Shown here piece by piece: positions 8,224-17,339 of a DNA stretch of 64,000 bases; within the stretch, counting starts at the first letter, position 1; each line of letters starts with the position of its first letter. A program made the position numbers and the translations under genes. A model generated the notes under the pieces. That model was not told the origin of the DNA and ran no database searches. It saw only the letters and a list, made by a program, of their open reading frames with translations. Source of the stretch: Bacteroidaceae bacterium (lineage in GTDB: Bacteria > Bacteroidota > Bacteroidia > Bacteroidales > Bacteroidaceae); NCBI GenBank assembly GCA_017466325.1, contig JAFTUK010000008.1:1-64000 (forward strand), given 5' to 3'.

Positions 8224-10611
8224 ATGTATATGTTGAATAAGTATAAGTTAGTCCTACTCATCTTGCTGGCAATGTGTCTCCAGATGCAGGTTTTTGCAGT
8301 GCCAGCATTACCGGTGCTGAAGAAACTGAAGGTTGGAAGTGTTGAGTATTCCGTTACCTTGTGTGGTGACGAGTTCTTCCATTATTGGCAGGCAGAGACT
8401 GGTGAGAAGATTGTCAAGAGGCCTGACGGGCGTTTTCATATCCTCTCCTTCTATGAGACGGAAAACATGGTGCAGTTGGCTGCGGAGGCAAGAAACCGCG
8501 AGAATGTTCGCCGTACCCAAAAAAGGACACATGGTTTCCTGACATCATTGACTGGAAGCAAGAAAGGTCTGGTGATACTGGTAAATTTCAAGGACAATGC
8601 GTTCAGTACTTCTAATACGCAAAAGCTGTACAATGAGATATTCAATCAGTTGAACTATTCTGGTTATGGCATGACTGGCTCTGTACGTGACTATTTTCTG
8701 GCACAAAGTTACGGCCAATTTGACATGACGTTGGATGTGGCGGGTCCATATACTTTGTCTGCCTCAATGGCCTCGTATGGAGGAAACGATGCTAACGGTT
8801 CGGATATTGGTGTCAGGGCGTTTGCCAAGGAATCGTTCATGTTGGCCGATGCCGATGTCAACTATAAGGACTACGATTGGAACGGTGATGGAGTGGTAGA
8901 GCAGGTCTTTATCGTTTATGCCGGTTATGGTGAGGCCCAGGGTGCTCCTGCAAATACCATTTGGCCTCATTCCTATGGCCTGGCAGAACCGTTGATGTTG
9001 GATGGAGTGGGGGTATCACAGTATGCCTGCAGTTCCGAACTTCGTGGATACCGGGGACAAGAAATTGATGGTATAGGAACAGTTTGCCATGAATTCAGTC
9101 ATTGCCTGGGATTGGCTGACCATTATGACACACAAGGCAGTAACTTCGGAACAAGTTATTGGGACGTTATGGCAGCCGGTTCATACAACAACAACTCATG
9201 CACGCCTGCGGCCTACACCTCCTTTGAAAGATGGTCCATGGGATGGCTCGAGCCAACGGAACTGACTTCACAGACAGATGTGGCGGGAATGAAATCCCTG
9301 GTTGACTCTCCCGAGGCATACATCCTGTACAACGATGCCAATCCCGATGAGTTCTACCTGTTGGAAAACCGTCAGCAGAAGGGGTTCGATGCTGGTCTGT
9401 ATGGTCATGGTCTCTTGGTTCTGCATGTGGATTATGATGCCCAGGTGTGGGCTGCCAATTCTGTCAATGTAGCCTCTTCGCGCCAAAGAATGACTATTAT
9501 CCCTGCTGATGACCAAAAGACGAACAGTGTAGCTTCCCTGCGTGCCGACCCATTCCCCGGGACCATGGGCGTAATTGCGCTTACAGACAACACAACACCT
9601 GCCGCAGTCCTGTACAACAGCAATGCAGACGGACGGAAACTGATGGGCAAGCCTATCGAGGATATCACAGAGGACAAGAACGGACTGATTTCCTTCAAAG
9701 CGCTCTATCCCACCCTTTCTGCCCCGGAGCCTACCTACACATCATCTAACAATGCCGGTTCGTTCACTCTGAACTGGCCTGCAGTGCCGTACGCCGACCG
9801 CTACGAGTTGCAGGTTACGGAATATGGTGGCAAGAAGACTCCTCAGGAGTCGATGATAATAGAGGAAAACTTTGACGGAACATACAAGTCAACAGCAGGC
9901 TTTACCGACATTGGTTCCAAGTTGTCTGACTATCTGAGCACAAAAGGCTTTTCCGGTTCTGCTCTTTTCCAGTCTCCATACAAGTTGCGCTTTGGTACAG
10001 GAACAACGAAGGGCACACTGAAATCCCCTACCATAGACACACTTTCCACAGCACGCTTCACCCTTGTGCTCAAGGTGAAACCTTATACAGAGGGGACAGC
10101 GGTAAAAGGTTCTCTGAATGTAGTGACGGAACTCTCCAGCAGCATGAATGTGCCGTTCGAGTTCTCGGAAGAAGGCTATCTTGTGTTGTACCCCACAGAC
10201 AACATCGAAACGCTGTTCCTGTTCAATATCAAGCCCGACAGCCGCATGTACTTGAGTTACCTGGCTCTCTACGACGGCGAGTTTACGGCAGAGGAACTCG
10301 GACTTGATGCGTCTGCGAGAACAAGAGCAAGCATGCATCCCGTCACAACATACTACACCTCTGAACCTCAATACGTGTTCGAGGGAATGAACCCAACGTC
10401 AAGATACGAGATTATAGTACGTGCCATAGACGGTAACCGTTATTCCCCCTGGAGCAACGTCTGCTCTGTGGACTTTGGCTCAACGGGCATCACTGACATG
10501 CGTCAGGAGACAAGGGAACAGCATGTCTATTATGACCTTAATGGCCACCGTGTCCAGAACATGAACGCCAAGGGAATCTACATAATGAACGGCAAGAAGG
10601 TTCTGTACTAA
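8224..10611 (+). CDS. Secreted M6-family (immune inhibitor A-like) zinc metalloprotease
   Basis: The 795-residue protein has an N-terminal signal segment (LVLLILLAMCLQMQVFA). The zinc-binding motif HEFSHCLGLADHY begins at residue 289 (HExxH at 289-293), with a downstream SYWDVMAAGSYNN Met-turn and LLENRQ, all typical of peptidase family M6. A fibronectin-III-like stretch follows (YTSSNNAGSFTLNWPAVPYADRYELQV). The C-terminus, STGITDM...YYDLNGHRVQ...KGIYIMNGKKVLY, is a short tail also found on the 58206-61289 protein. It looks like a T9SS-type sorting tail, and SprA is encoded in this window. The gene is 93 bases after the lipoprotein gene, beyond a terminator. It probably supplies peptides to the SusCD transporter; this is inference. 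A second possible start lies two codons in (8230). Confidence 0.88.
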   Translation: MYMLNKYKLVLLILLAMCLQMQVFAVPALPVLKKLKVGSVEYSVTLCGDEFFHYWQAETGEKIVKRPDGRFHILSFYETENMVQLAAEARNRENVRRTQKRTHGFLTSLTGSKKGLVILVNFKDNAFSTSNTQKLYNEIFNQLNYSGYGMTGSVRDYFLAQSYGQFDMTLDVAGPYTLSASMASYGGNDANGSDIGVRAFAKESFMLADADVNYKDYDWNGDGVVEQVFIVYAGYGEAQGAPANTIWPHSYGLAEPLMLDGVGVSQYACSSELRGYRGQEIDGIGTVCHEFSHCLGLADHYDTQGSNFGTSYWDVMAAGSYNNNSCTPAAYTSFERWSMGWLEPTELTSQTDVAGMKSLVDSPEAYILYNDANPDEFYLLENRQQKGFDAGLYGHGLLVLHVDYDAQVWAANSVNVASSRQRMTIIPADDQKTNSVASLRADPFPGTMGVIALTDNTTPAAVLYNSNADGRKLMGKPIEDITEDKNGLISFKALYPTLSAPEPTYTSSNNAGSFTLNWPAVPYADRYELQVTEYGGKKTPQESMIIEENFDGTYKSTAGFTDIGSKLSDYLSTKGFSGSALFQSPYKLRFGTGTTKGTLKSPTIDTLSTARFTLVLKVKPYTEGTAVKGSLNVVTELSSSMNVPFEFSEEGYLVLYPTDNIETLFLFNIKPDSRMYLSYLALYDGEFTAEELGLDASARTRASMHPVTTYYTSEPQYVFEGMNPTSRYEIIVRAIDGNRYSPWSNVCSVDFGSTGITDMRQETREQHVYYDLNGHRVQNMNAKGIYIMNGKKVLY

Positions 10612-10652
10612 TATTGAGAAATAAACGCAGTACTACTTGCTTGAACAACTAA

Positions 10653-10706
10653 AGGCCTTTACTTGACAAAGTAGAGGCCTTTACTTTAGTAAGTAGAGGC
10701 CTTGCT
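10653..10706. repeat. 22-bp tandem repeat (2.5 copies), AGGCCT type
   Basis: Copies start at 10653, 10675 and 10697 (partial) with AGGCCTTTACTT. Each contains the palindrome AGGCCT and a TTACT/AGTAA dyad. It lies just 3' of the M6 protease gene and its hairpins may also end transcription. Nothing else is recognised in the 10612-11059 spacer apart from this array and the next one. Confidence 0.8.
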
Positions 10707-10911
10707 ATTTTTTAGGGAAACCCGTTTGCAACACCCTCTGAGTTCATTGTATCCTACATCCCGGCTTTATGTTTCCGTGGCGCGGACAACGGGCGCAAAG
10801 CCTTACGGTTAGTTTGCCGTCGTTGCCTTGTGTAAAAAAATCCACATCCGAGAAGACAGGAACCTGTCCTTATGACAACAAGGTGCAGAGGACAAGAAAA
10901 AAGCAAGCGGT

Positions 10912-11015
10912 CTCCAGTACCGATTTTTGTACCGCAATATCGGTACTGGAGTACCACCATGTCGGTACTGGAGTACTGCCGTGTCGGTACTGGAGTACTG
11001 CCGTGTCGGTACTGG
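10912..11015. repeat. 22-bp tandem repeat (3.4 copies) plus one inverted copy
   Basis: CGGTACTGGAGTAC recurs at 10941, 10963 and 10985, with a partial copy at 11007, always 22 bases apart. The spacers are eight-base variants of TGCCGTGT. An inverted copy at 10912-10924 pairs with 10939-10951 as a 13-bp hairpin. It lies between convergent gene ends (M6 protease and the ligase at 11060) and may serve as the operon's terminator. Confidence 0.9.
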
Positions 11016-11059
11016 CTAATGTTTTGGACAGGAGAATAAGGGGGTACGGATGGCCCTGT

Positions 11060-12223
11060 CTACTTCCCGGCATAAAACCTACGGTTCAGCTTGCCGTTGG
11101 GGGTGCGCTCTATGCGCTCCACCTGCTGATAGAATAGAGGTACCTGATATGGTTGCAGGCAGGATTTGAGGAACAGGGCCAAGGGTTTGGGGGAATATTC
11201 CGCGCCCTCTGCTGGGACGACCAGGAGTTTCAGTGCCCTGCCTGTGATGGGATGCTCCACAGGGACGCATATACAATCGGCAACAGACGGGAAGGTAAGG
11301 GCCGCATTCTCCACGTCAGTAGGGGCAACCTTATAACCACCCACGTTGATGACATCGTCCCTCCTGCCCAGGATGTGCAGACGGCCGTGCTCGTCTATGC
11401 GGCCATTGTCGGCCGTGTAAAAGGTGCCTTCGCGCAGAACACGGCATGTAGAGGCCTCATCGCCCCTGTAACCGCTCATCAGCATCGGGCCCTGACAGGC
11501 TATCTGCCCCTCAGGAGTGATGAAGACACGGGAATGGTGCATGGGACGGCCCACACAACCTGGGATGCACTCCCCGTCGTTGAAATTGTAGGTGCACAGG
11601 ATACCCGTTTCGGTGGATGCGTATGTATTGTAGAGGCGCGTATTGGGCAGTATGGTGCACAACTGCTGCATGTCGGCCTGCGATATGGCGGCGGCACCGG
11701 TTTCCAGGAACTCTATCCTGTCGGCATACCGTGCAAGGCGTCCGGCATTGAAGCGCAACAACATGCGTATGGCGGCAGGAACGAGGAACGTGGCCAGATG
11801 CGAGGAGGGATAGTCAAAGGCCGAGAGGAAGGCATCCATATCCTTCAACCCGTCAAGGACTATGAGCGTGCCGCCGCACATGAGCACGGGGAATATCTTG
11901 GACCAGCAGCCCAGGTGGTCCAAGGCTCCGGCCAGGACGAACACCGTGTCGCTGGAGAAACCCTGTGCCCTTATCAGGTTCTCGCTATTGGCTATCACCG
12001 CCTGCTGGCTGACAAGGACATCCTTGGCTTGCCCCGTGGTGCCCGTGGTGTGCAGGCAGAAGGTCTTGTCCCACCCCTCTCCAAGCAGGGGGATGGGAAG
12101 CGGACGGCACTCCTTCATCATGGGATAGAGACGGGAATAGGTTATCTCCTGTCCCTGGTGGATGATTGCCGGCTTGTCGGGAAACTTCTGCGCCGAGGCA
12201 AAGACATGGTCCAATATGGTCAT
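11060..12223 (-). CDS. Compact AMP-forming acyl/aryl acid ligase (ANL superfamily)
   Basis: The 387-residue enzyme shows the ANL core motifs: TTGTTGQAKDV (phosphate loop), YNTYASTETG (A5), ADNGRIDEHGRLHILGRRDDVINVGGYKV (A7-A8) and TPNGKLNR with the catalytic Lys near the end. Full-length ANL enzymes are about 500 residues. Here only about 50 residues precede the phosphate loop, so most of the usual N-terminal subdomain is missing. In aryl polyene clusters such a ligase (ApeH-like) activates the aromatic starter and loads it on an ACP. It is the last gene of the operon and overlaps the ACP gene by four bases (ATGA). Confidence 0.85.
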   Translation of the reverse strand: MTILDHVFASAQKFPDKPAIIHQGQEITYSRLYPMMKECRPLPIPLLGEGWDKTFCLHTTGTTGQAKDVLVSQQAVIANSENLIRAQGFSSDTVFVLAGALDHLGCWSKIFPVLMCGGTLIVLDGLKDMDAFLSAFDYPSSHLATFLVPAAIRMLLRFNAGRLARYADRIEFLETGAAAISQADMQQLCTILPNTRLYNTYASTETGILCTYNFNDGECIPGCVGRPMHHSRVFITPEGQIACQGPMLMSGYRGDEASTCRVLREGTFYTADNGRIDEHGRLHILGRRDDVINVGGYKVAPTDVENAALTFPSVADCICVPVEHPITGRALKLLVVPAEGAEYSPKPLALFLKSCLQPYQVPLFYQQVERIERTPNGKLNRRFYAGK

Positions 12224-12447
12224 CCCTTCTCCTCCAACTTCTTCTGCACCATCTGTGCCAGGCTCTCCAGATTCTTGAAGTTACGGGGAGTGGCATCCTT
12301 GTGCTCCAACGGTATGTCGTAGTGTTCTGACAGTATCATCATGATGGAGGTTATACCGAGAGAGTCAAGGTCGGTGAAGAGGAAGTCGGAGTCGAGGTCC
12401 ACCAGAGGCAGTGCATCCTCGATAAGATTGCGTATTTCTTCTTTCAT
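12220..12447 (-). CDS. Acyl carrier protein (first of two)
   Basis: 75 residues with the phosphopantetheine site DSLGITS (Ser near residue 30) in the usual four-helix pattern. The sequence diverges from the housekeeping AcpP motif (DSLD). It sits between the MMPL exporter gene (one base apart) and the ligase gene (ATGA overlap), so it is the likely partner of the ligase, carrying the starter unit. This pairing is inferred from position. Confidence 0.88.
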   Translation of the reverse strand: MKEEIRNLIEDALPLVDLDSDFLFTDLDSLGITSIMMILSEHYDIPLEHKDATPRNFKNLESLAQMVQKKLEEKG

Positions 12448-12448
12448 A

Positions 12449-14905
12449 TCATTGTTTGTTTTTGTTTACTATAACATCCGCCACGCGGAAAAGCAGTGGA
12501 GGCAGGAGCCATGCCATCAGCACCACGGAGGCCATGCCTATGAGGGTCACTTCGGCCAGCGAGTGCAGGGCAGGATGCTTGGCGAAGATCAGTGTGCCTA
12601 TGCCGGCAAACATAATCAGTGCGGACAGGATGATGCCGCGCTTGTACGAATAGAGCATGGGGCGGCCATGACGGCGCTCCCACAGGCATCCCTCCACCAT
12701 GAATATGGTGTAGTCATCGCCCTGGCCGAAGATGAAGGTGGCCAGGATTATGTTGATGAGGTTGAACTCTATGCCGAACATGCCCATGATGCCCAATATC
12801 CATATCCAACTGACCGCCATGGGCAGGAAGCACACAATGGCTATGCGGAGGCTACGGAACGAGAGCCAAAGGAACAGGAAGACGATGGCGGAGCATATCC
12901 ACCCGATGTAGTTGAAGTTGTCCGAAAGGCTGTCGGCCAAGGCCTTGTTCATGCTTGTAGAGTCGAAACAGGAGGGCAGAGCGCTACGGACATCCTCCAC
13001 GTGTTCCTCCTTCACCTCCATGTGGCGGACCACGGTGTACCTGCCGTGCAGGGAGTCAATGCTGAAGTTGTGGCGGAACAAGGACTCGTTTAAGGGTGCG
13101 AAATAACTGAAGTCCTGCACCTGTCTGTCCCGGCCGAGCATCTCGAAGAAAGGAGCGAACGTTTCGGGGAGGAAACCTGCCTCCTCCAAACGGCGGGGCA
13201 GTTCTTCATTAAAGGCATGGGAATGTCTGCGAACGAAAGAGACCCACGAAGCAATGCGCGCATCCTGGACACTGCCGGAAGGCACAAAACGGGCAAAAGC
13301 AGACGATGTGGCCAGAAAGTCACTGGTTTCCAGTGCATCAAGTATGTCACGATGGTTTAAGTCCTGTTCAAGGGCCTCGGCCATAGTATTGCAAGAGGTG
13401 GCAAGATACATTGTTCGCGTGTCGGCAACACCTTGCCCTGTGCCCTGCAACGTATCGCCATGGGAAGTGAGGCGCTTGAACAATGCCATGTCCCTCTTCT
13501 GTTCCCCAGTCATGTAGTTGAGATTGGCCACATTGGAGTCAAACCCTGCATATTGGCTAAACCAAGCGAAAAGAGGCGTAAGCAGCAGAACCGCCAGCAC
13601 CAGGAAGCGGTTGCGTTCGGGGCGATAACGGGAAATCCTGTATAACAGGCCACTGTCCTGAGGCTCGTCCACCGAGGGCCGCACCCTGAGCAGATGTGGC
13701 AGGAACAGGAGGACGAAGACTATCGTGCCCACCAGCAACAGGGAGGCAAAGAGTCCCAAATCCTGCAAGGCAGTGCTCTGCAACGGCAGGAGGGCAAGGA
13801 AGGCACCCACCGTGGTAATGTTGCCAATGACCAGAGGGGATTGCAATTCCCGTAGGGCGGCACGTATGTCCTTCTGGTGTGCCGTGTGGGCGATGACGTG
13901 CAGAGGATAGTTCACCGCTATGCCCATGATTATGGAAGATATGCCTATGACTATGATGGACACGGAATCCCTGAACACCGACATGCATGCCAGGGCGAAG
14001 AGAGCGCCCCAGAGCACAGAGGCACCTACCAGCATAATGTTCCTGAACGACCGGAACGTGGCAATAAGCAGGGCGAGGACGAGAAACATGGACAGGGAAA
14101 CAGCCAGGATGCTGTCCTGACGTATCCTGTCGGCATTGCCAACGGCTATCTGCGGTCCTCCGAGCATTCTGGCCTTCACCGCCGGGAAAGAGGCGTTCAC
14201 CTCGTCCATGGCCTCCTGCAGCATGTCCAGGAGAAGGGCGTTATGTGCCGTTTCGCTATTGCCGAAGGGAGAGGGGACAAGCACCAGGCCATACTTCATG
14301 TCGGGTGTGAAGATATAACCGTCCTGCAGGGAGAAGTCCGATGTCTTGGCACTGCCCTGCATCTCGGCAAGCACAGGACTGAAGAGTCCCAACGGGTCGC
14401 GCACAAGATGGTCGGCAAGAAAACCTCCGCCGGGAAGCATGAGCATCTCCTGTACCTCCTGCAAGCGCGTGGGGATGAAGTCCGGCCGGGAAAGGCTACT
14501 GTCCATACGCACGTAGTCGGCCGTAGTGAGGAAGTACGGTATGTTGGCATACACATAGTCCACAAGCCTGTCCTGCTGCTCCATGTCTATGGTGGCAAGA
14601 ATTCCCCTGCCCCACCCCATGGTGTCACGTTCCTGAACGGCCTGAACGAAAGCGTCCACGGCCAGCATGGTAGTATCCTCGCCCGAAGCATTCTCGAAGA
14701 TGACCACCAGATTGCCGGCACCCGAAATGTCCTGATATATGTCCATGGCCTGCCGCTCTTCGGAATCCAGAGGCAGGAAATCGGTTATATCCTCCCTGTA
14801 GGACAGGGTGGAGGCTCCCAATACCATTATGATGGTGGAAACTACAAGCACTCCCCATCTGAGCATCCTGTGCCCATGCAAGAAATCATATATACGTAAA
14901 ACCAT
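12449..14905 (-). CDS. MMPL/RND-type lipid exporter
   Basis: The 818-residue inner-membrane protein shows the duplicated RND layout. It has one helix near the N-terminus (WGVLVVSTIIMVLG), a periplasmic domain of about 180 residues, five helices (from ILAVSLSMFLVLALLIATF), another lead helix (FLVLAVLLLTPLFAWF), a second periplasmic domain, and a final helix group (IGWICSAIVFLFLWLSF to VVLMAWLLPPLLF). It carries LINIILATFIFGQGDDYTIF, the MMPL segment with an Asp pair in the membrane. This family exports lipids, and aryl polyene and flexirubin clusters contain one. It is preceded by the esterase gene three bases upstream. Confidence 0.88.
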   Translation of the reverse strand: MVLRIYDFLHGHRMLRWGVLVVSTIIMVLGASTLSYREDITDFLPLDSEERQAMDIYQDISGAGNLVVIFENASGEDTTMLAVDAFVQAVQERDTMGWGRGILATIDMEQQDRLVDYVYANIPYFLTTADYVRMDSSLSRPDFIPTRLQEVQEMLMLPGGGFLADHLVRDPLGLFSPVLAEMQGSAKTSDFSLQDGYIFTPDMKYGLVLVPSPFGNSETAHNALLLDMLQEAMDEVNASFPAVKARMLGGPQIAVGNADRIRQDSILAVSLSMFLVLALLIATFRSFRNIMLVGASVLWGALFALACMSVFRDSVSIIVIGISSIIMGIAVNYPLHVIAHTAHQKDIRAALRELQSPLVIGNITTVGAFLALLPLQSTALQDLGLFASLLLVGTIVFVLLFLPHLLRVRPSVDEPQDSGLLYRISRYRPERNRFLVLAVLLLTPLFAWFSQYAGFDSNVANLNYMTGEQKRDMALFKRLTSHGDTLQGTGQGVADTRTMYLATSCNTMAEALEQDLNHRDILDALETSDFLATSSAFARFVPSGSVQDARIASWVSFVRRHSHAFNEELPRRLEEAGFLPETFAPFFEMLGRDRQVQDFSYFAPLNESLFRHNFSIDSLHGRYTVVRHMEVKEEHVEDVRSALPSCFDSTSMNKALADSLSDNFNYIGWICSAIVFLFLWLSFRSLRIAIVCFLPMAVSWIWILGIMGMFGIEFNLINIILATFIFGQGDDYTIFMVEGCLWERRHGRPMLYSYKRGIILSALIMFAGIGTLIFAKHPALHSLAEVTLIGMASVVLMAWLLPPLLFRVADVIVNKNKQ

Positions 14906-14908
14906 CCT

Positions 14909-15817
14909 TTACCTTATAACCTTATCAAACCATTGCAGGAATTCTCTTCTCCACTGGCGGCACTCCTCCGTTCCCTTTACGTCGGATGCCCCGAAGCCGT
15001 GGCCTCCTGTCTGGTATTGCAGATAGACATGTTCTATACTCATGGCGGTCAGAGCAGAGTCCAACAGCTCCGAATTACGGCAATCAACAACAGGGTCGTC
15101 CACACAATTCACCAAGAACACAGGAGGGCAGTCCTGCGGAACGTGCTTTTCCAAGGAGAGAGAGTCCCTGAGCGCTCTGTCATACTTGCGGTATTCGCCA
15201 AGTATACCTCTGCGGGACCTCTTGTGCGTGCACTCGGCAGAAAAAGACACGACTGGATAAACAGGAACTACGAAGTCGGGTCTGCTACGGAACGAGTCAT
15301 ATACCTCGGCAACAGACATCACCAGATGTCCGCCGGCAGAAAACCCCATGGCACCTACTCTGGTTGTATCTATACGATATTCCATAGCGTGGTCCTTGAC
15401 ATAGAGAATTGCCTGTTGAAGGTCCTTCTGAGCATCCGGATACTGATGCCCCCTGTAAAACAGTCTCGTGCGGAAAGCAAAAGCAGGCCATTCTGCCGTG
15501 CGGTAATCCAGCACGAATGCAGATATGCCATTCTTTTGCAACCACTGCGCCACCAGAGTTCCCTCATTCTTGGTGTCATGCCAGAAATAACTTCCCCCGG
15601 GGCATACTATAACGGCCGGTGTCTCTGTCCCGCTAGCTATATACGGGGTGAGCGTTACTTTTTCACGAACATCCGTATCATGCCAGATGTTTATCGGAGG
15701 GAATTGCGGACATTTGGGTGCAGCAGATTCCGTGCCTTCCATAGCAAGACACGCAAATGTTCCCCTGACAAAAGCAAAAAGCAGGAGAAATAAAACAAGG
15801 CATCGCCCCAACACCAT
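14909..15817 (-). CDS. Exported alpha/beta-hydrolase (BD-FAE/acetyl esterase-like)
   Basis: From the Met at 15817 the protein has about 302 residues and opens with a signal peptide (MVLGRCLVLFLLLFAFVRG). The longer frame to 15850 would overlap the upstream gene and place an extra charged stretch before the signal. The hydrolase core has VIVCPGGSY (oxyanion segment), GFSAGGH (nucleophile Ser), DDPVV (Asp) and TGGHGFG (His). It resembles the esterases of xylan and glycan metabolism. In this operon it may deacylate or trim the lipid product or its carrier on the periplasmic side; that role is inferred from the neighbours only. Confidence 0.78.
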   Translation of the reverse strand: MVLGRCLVLFLLLFAFVRGTFACLAMEGTESAAPKCPQFPPINIWHDTDVREKVTLTPYIASGTETPAVIVCPGGSYFWHDTKNEGTLVAQWLQKNGISAFVLDYRTAEWPAFAFRTRLFYRGHQYPDAQKDLQQAILYVKDHAMEYRIDTTRVGAMGFSAGGHLVMSVAEVYDSFRSRPDFVVPVYPVVSFSAECTHKRSRRGILGEYRKYDRALRDSLSLEKHVPQDCPPVFLVNCVDDPVVDCRNSELLDSALTAMSIEHVYLQYQTGGHGFGASDVKGTEECRQWRREFLQWFDKVIR

Positions 15818-15840
15818 TTTACACTCACGAATAACCACAA

Positions 15841-17310
15841 CTACCTCCATTGGTCCATCCTATTACACATACGTGAATATTCATTTATATAATATCTGCG
15901 GAACCATGATGTTATTTCCTTGGTCGTTCCTATTTTGTCATACTCTTCAAAAGAAACCCTCTTCCTGACGGACAGAAGCATATGTCCCTTCCGCAGATAC
16001 TTACCTTTCTTAGGCAAGACATGCCCCATTCCGTACTCTATCATTGGCAATATATCCAAACGTAAGGTACGTGCTATATGAAACGCTCCCTTATAGAACC
16101 TGCCAATGGAACAATCCTTGGAACGTGTGCCCTCGGGATAGACCACGATGCTGTATCCACGTTTCACCAGAGACTGGAGTTTGGGCAATATGGCGTCTAT
16201 ACCCATAGAGACAGGATAGTATTCGGCATTCCGTATAACCATGCCGAAGAACGGACTGTTCCACACCCAATCGTTCGTCAGGATTACCAATTTGCTGGTT
16301 TGGGAGAGCATGACCATCAAATCGAGATGCGACTGATGATTGCATATTATTACAGCCGGACGGTTGAAGTCCTCGCCGTCGTTCTCGACAGTGTACCTGA
16401 CTCCCGGGATACCATGTCGCAGGACAATAAGTTTCGCCACGGAATTCAGGAGGCTATGCAATATGGCCGAGGCCTTCTCACGGCGAGTCCCCGTTGCCCT
16501 CAAGACAAGAGCGGTTGGAAGCAACACGACAAAACAGAACATCAGATAGGCAATCAGCGAATACATTGTCCTCAGGAAGGCAAGCAATACCCTGAACATC
16601 TTCAGGGGAAGCGCATACACTATGGCCAAGACGCAAAGGATGGTGTTAAGTACGGATATCCTTGTAAAATCTGCCACCGGTCTGAAATGTGAAACACGTT
16701 CCTCACGTGGAGGATAGTATACACTGACCTCCTCTGATATTATGTCTACTCCATGCCAACTGGAAAACACGAGCAATTCCAGTTCCGCCTCATACCTGCT
16801 TGTAAGGAGGGACAATCCGTGAAGTTTCCTCAAAGGATACAGTCTGTAGCCAGTCTGTGTGTCCTTAAGCATCACACCCGTCTGCACACTGAACCAAAAA
16901 TTGCTGAAGGAATTGGCAAACTTGCTCCCCAAGGACCTGTCTGCCTTGTCCAGACCTCTTCTCTGTCCCACTATGAGTTTGCCCGGATGCTTTATATTGG
17001 CCGAAAGCAGTACAGGTATGTCCTCGGGGAAGTGCTGTCCGTCGGCATCCAACGTGACGGCATAGGCAAAGCCCATGGATATGGCTTTGCGGAAACCGAG
17101 TTTCAATGCCTCCCCCTTACCGCCATTGCGTGCGTTCTCCACAAGCGTTATGCCATCCATGGAACGAAGCAGTTCTGCTGTTCCGTCTGTTGAACCGTCG
17201 CACACTACGATGACATCATCGCACTGCAACCTGGTCCTGCTGACCACATCACAGATAGTGGAGGCATTGTTGTACGTAGGGATAACCACGCAAATGCCAC
17301 GCTCACGCAT
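15841..17310 (-). CDS. Glycosyltransferase family 2 fused to a lysophospholipid-type acyltransferase
   Basis: Read from MRERGICVVIPTYNN (start 17310) the protein has 489 residues. A start at 17376 is possible but overlaps the dehydratase gene. Residues 1 to about 215 form a GT2 domain like dolichol-phosphate mannosyltransferases: VIPTYNN, DVIVVCDGSTDGT, and DADGQH as the metal-binding DxD. Two hydrophobic stretches follow (about 220-285). The C-terminal domain is a PlsC-type acyltransferase with NHQSHLD (HX4D, about 324-330) and VYPEGTRSK (about 390). The fusion joins sugar transfer and acylation on one membrane protein, and is known from aryl polyene-type clusters of Bacteroidetes. It would decorate or anchor the polyene to a lipid. 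Confidence 0.88.
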   Translation of the reverse strand: MRERGICVVIPTYNNASTICDVVSRTRLQCDDVIVVCDGSTDGTAELLRSMDGITLVENARNGGKGEALKLGFRKAISMGFAYAVTLDADGQHFPEDIPVLLSANIKHPGKLIVGQRRGLDKADRSLGSKFANSFSNFWFSVQTGVMLKDTQTGYRLYPLRKLHGLSLLTSRYEAELELLVFSSWHGVDIISEEVSVYYPPREERVSHFRPVADFTRISVLNTILCVLAIVYALPLKMFRVLLAFLRTMYSLIAYLMFCFVVLLPTALVLRATGTRREKASAILHSLLNSVAKLIVLRHGIPGVRYTVENDGEDFNRPAVIICNHQSHLDLMVMLSQTSKLVILTNDWVWNSPFFGMVIRNAEYYPVSMGIDAILPKLQSLVKRGYSIVVYPEGTRSKDCSIGRFYKGAFHIARTLRLDILPMIEYGMGHVLPKKGKYLRKGHMLLSVRKRVSFEEYDKIGTTKEITSWFRRYYINEYSRMCNRMDQWR

Positions 17311-17339
17311 AATCCTGCGCTGATGCCCGATATTATTAT

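Noticed and set aside
10941-11015. CRISPR array
   Set aside because: Repeats are 14 bases with eight-base nearly identical spacers, and no cas genes are near.
10769-11137. 122-codon frame crossing the 22-bp array after the M6 gene
   Set aside because: Its sequence is mostly the translated repeat, with no signal, start context or homology pattern.
11153-12322. 389-codon plus-strand frame opposite the ligase
   Set aside because: It is a shadow of a well-supported gene with ANL motifs.
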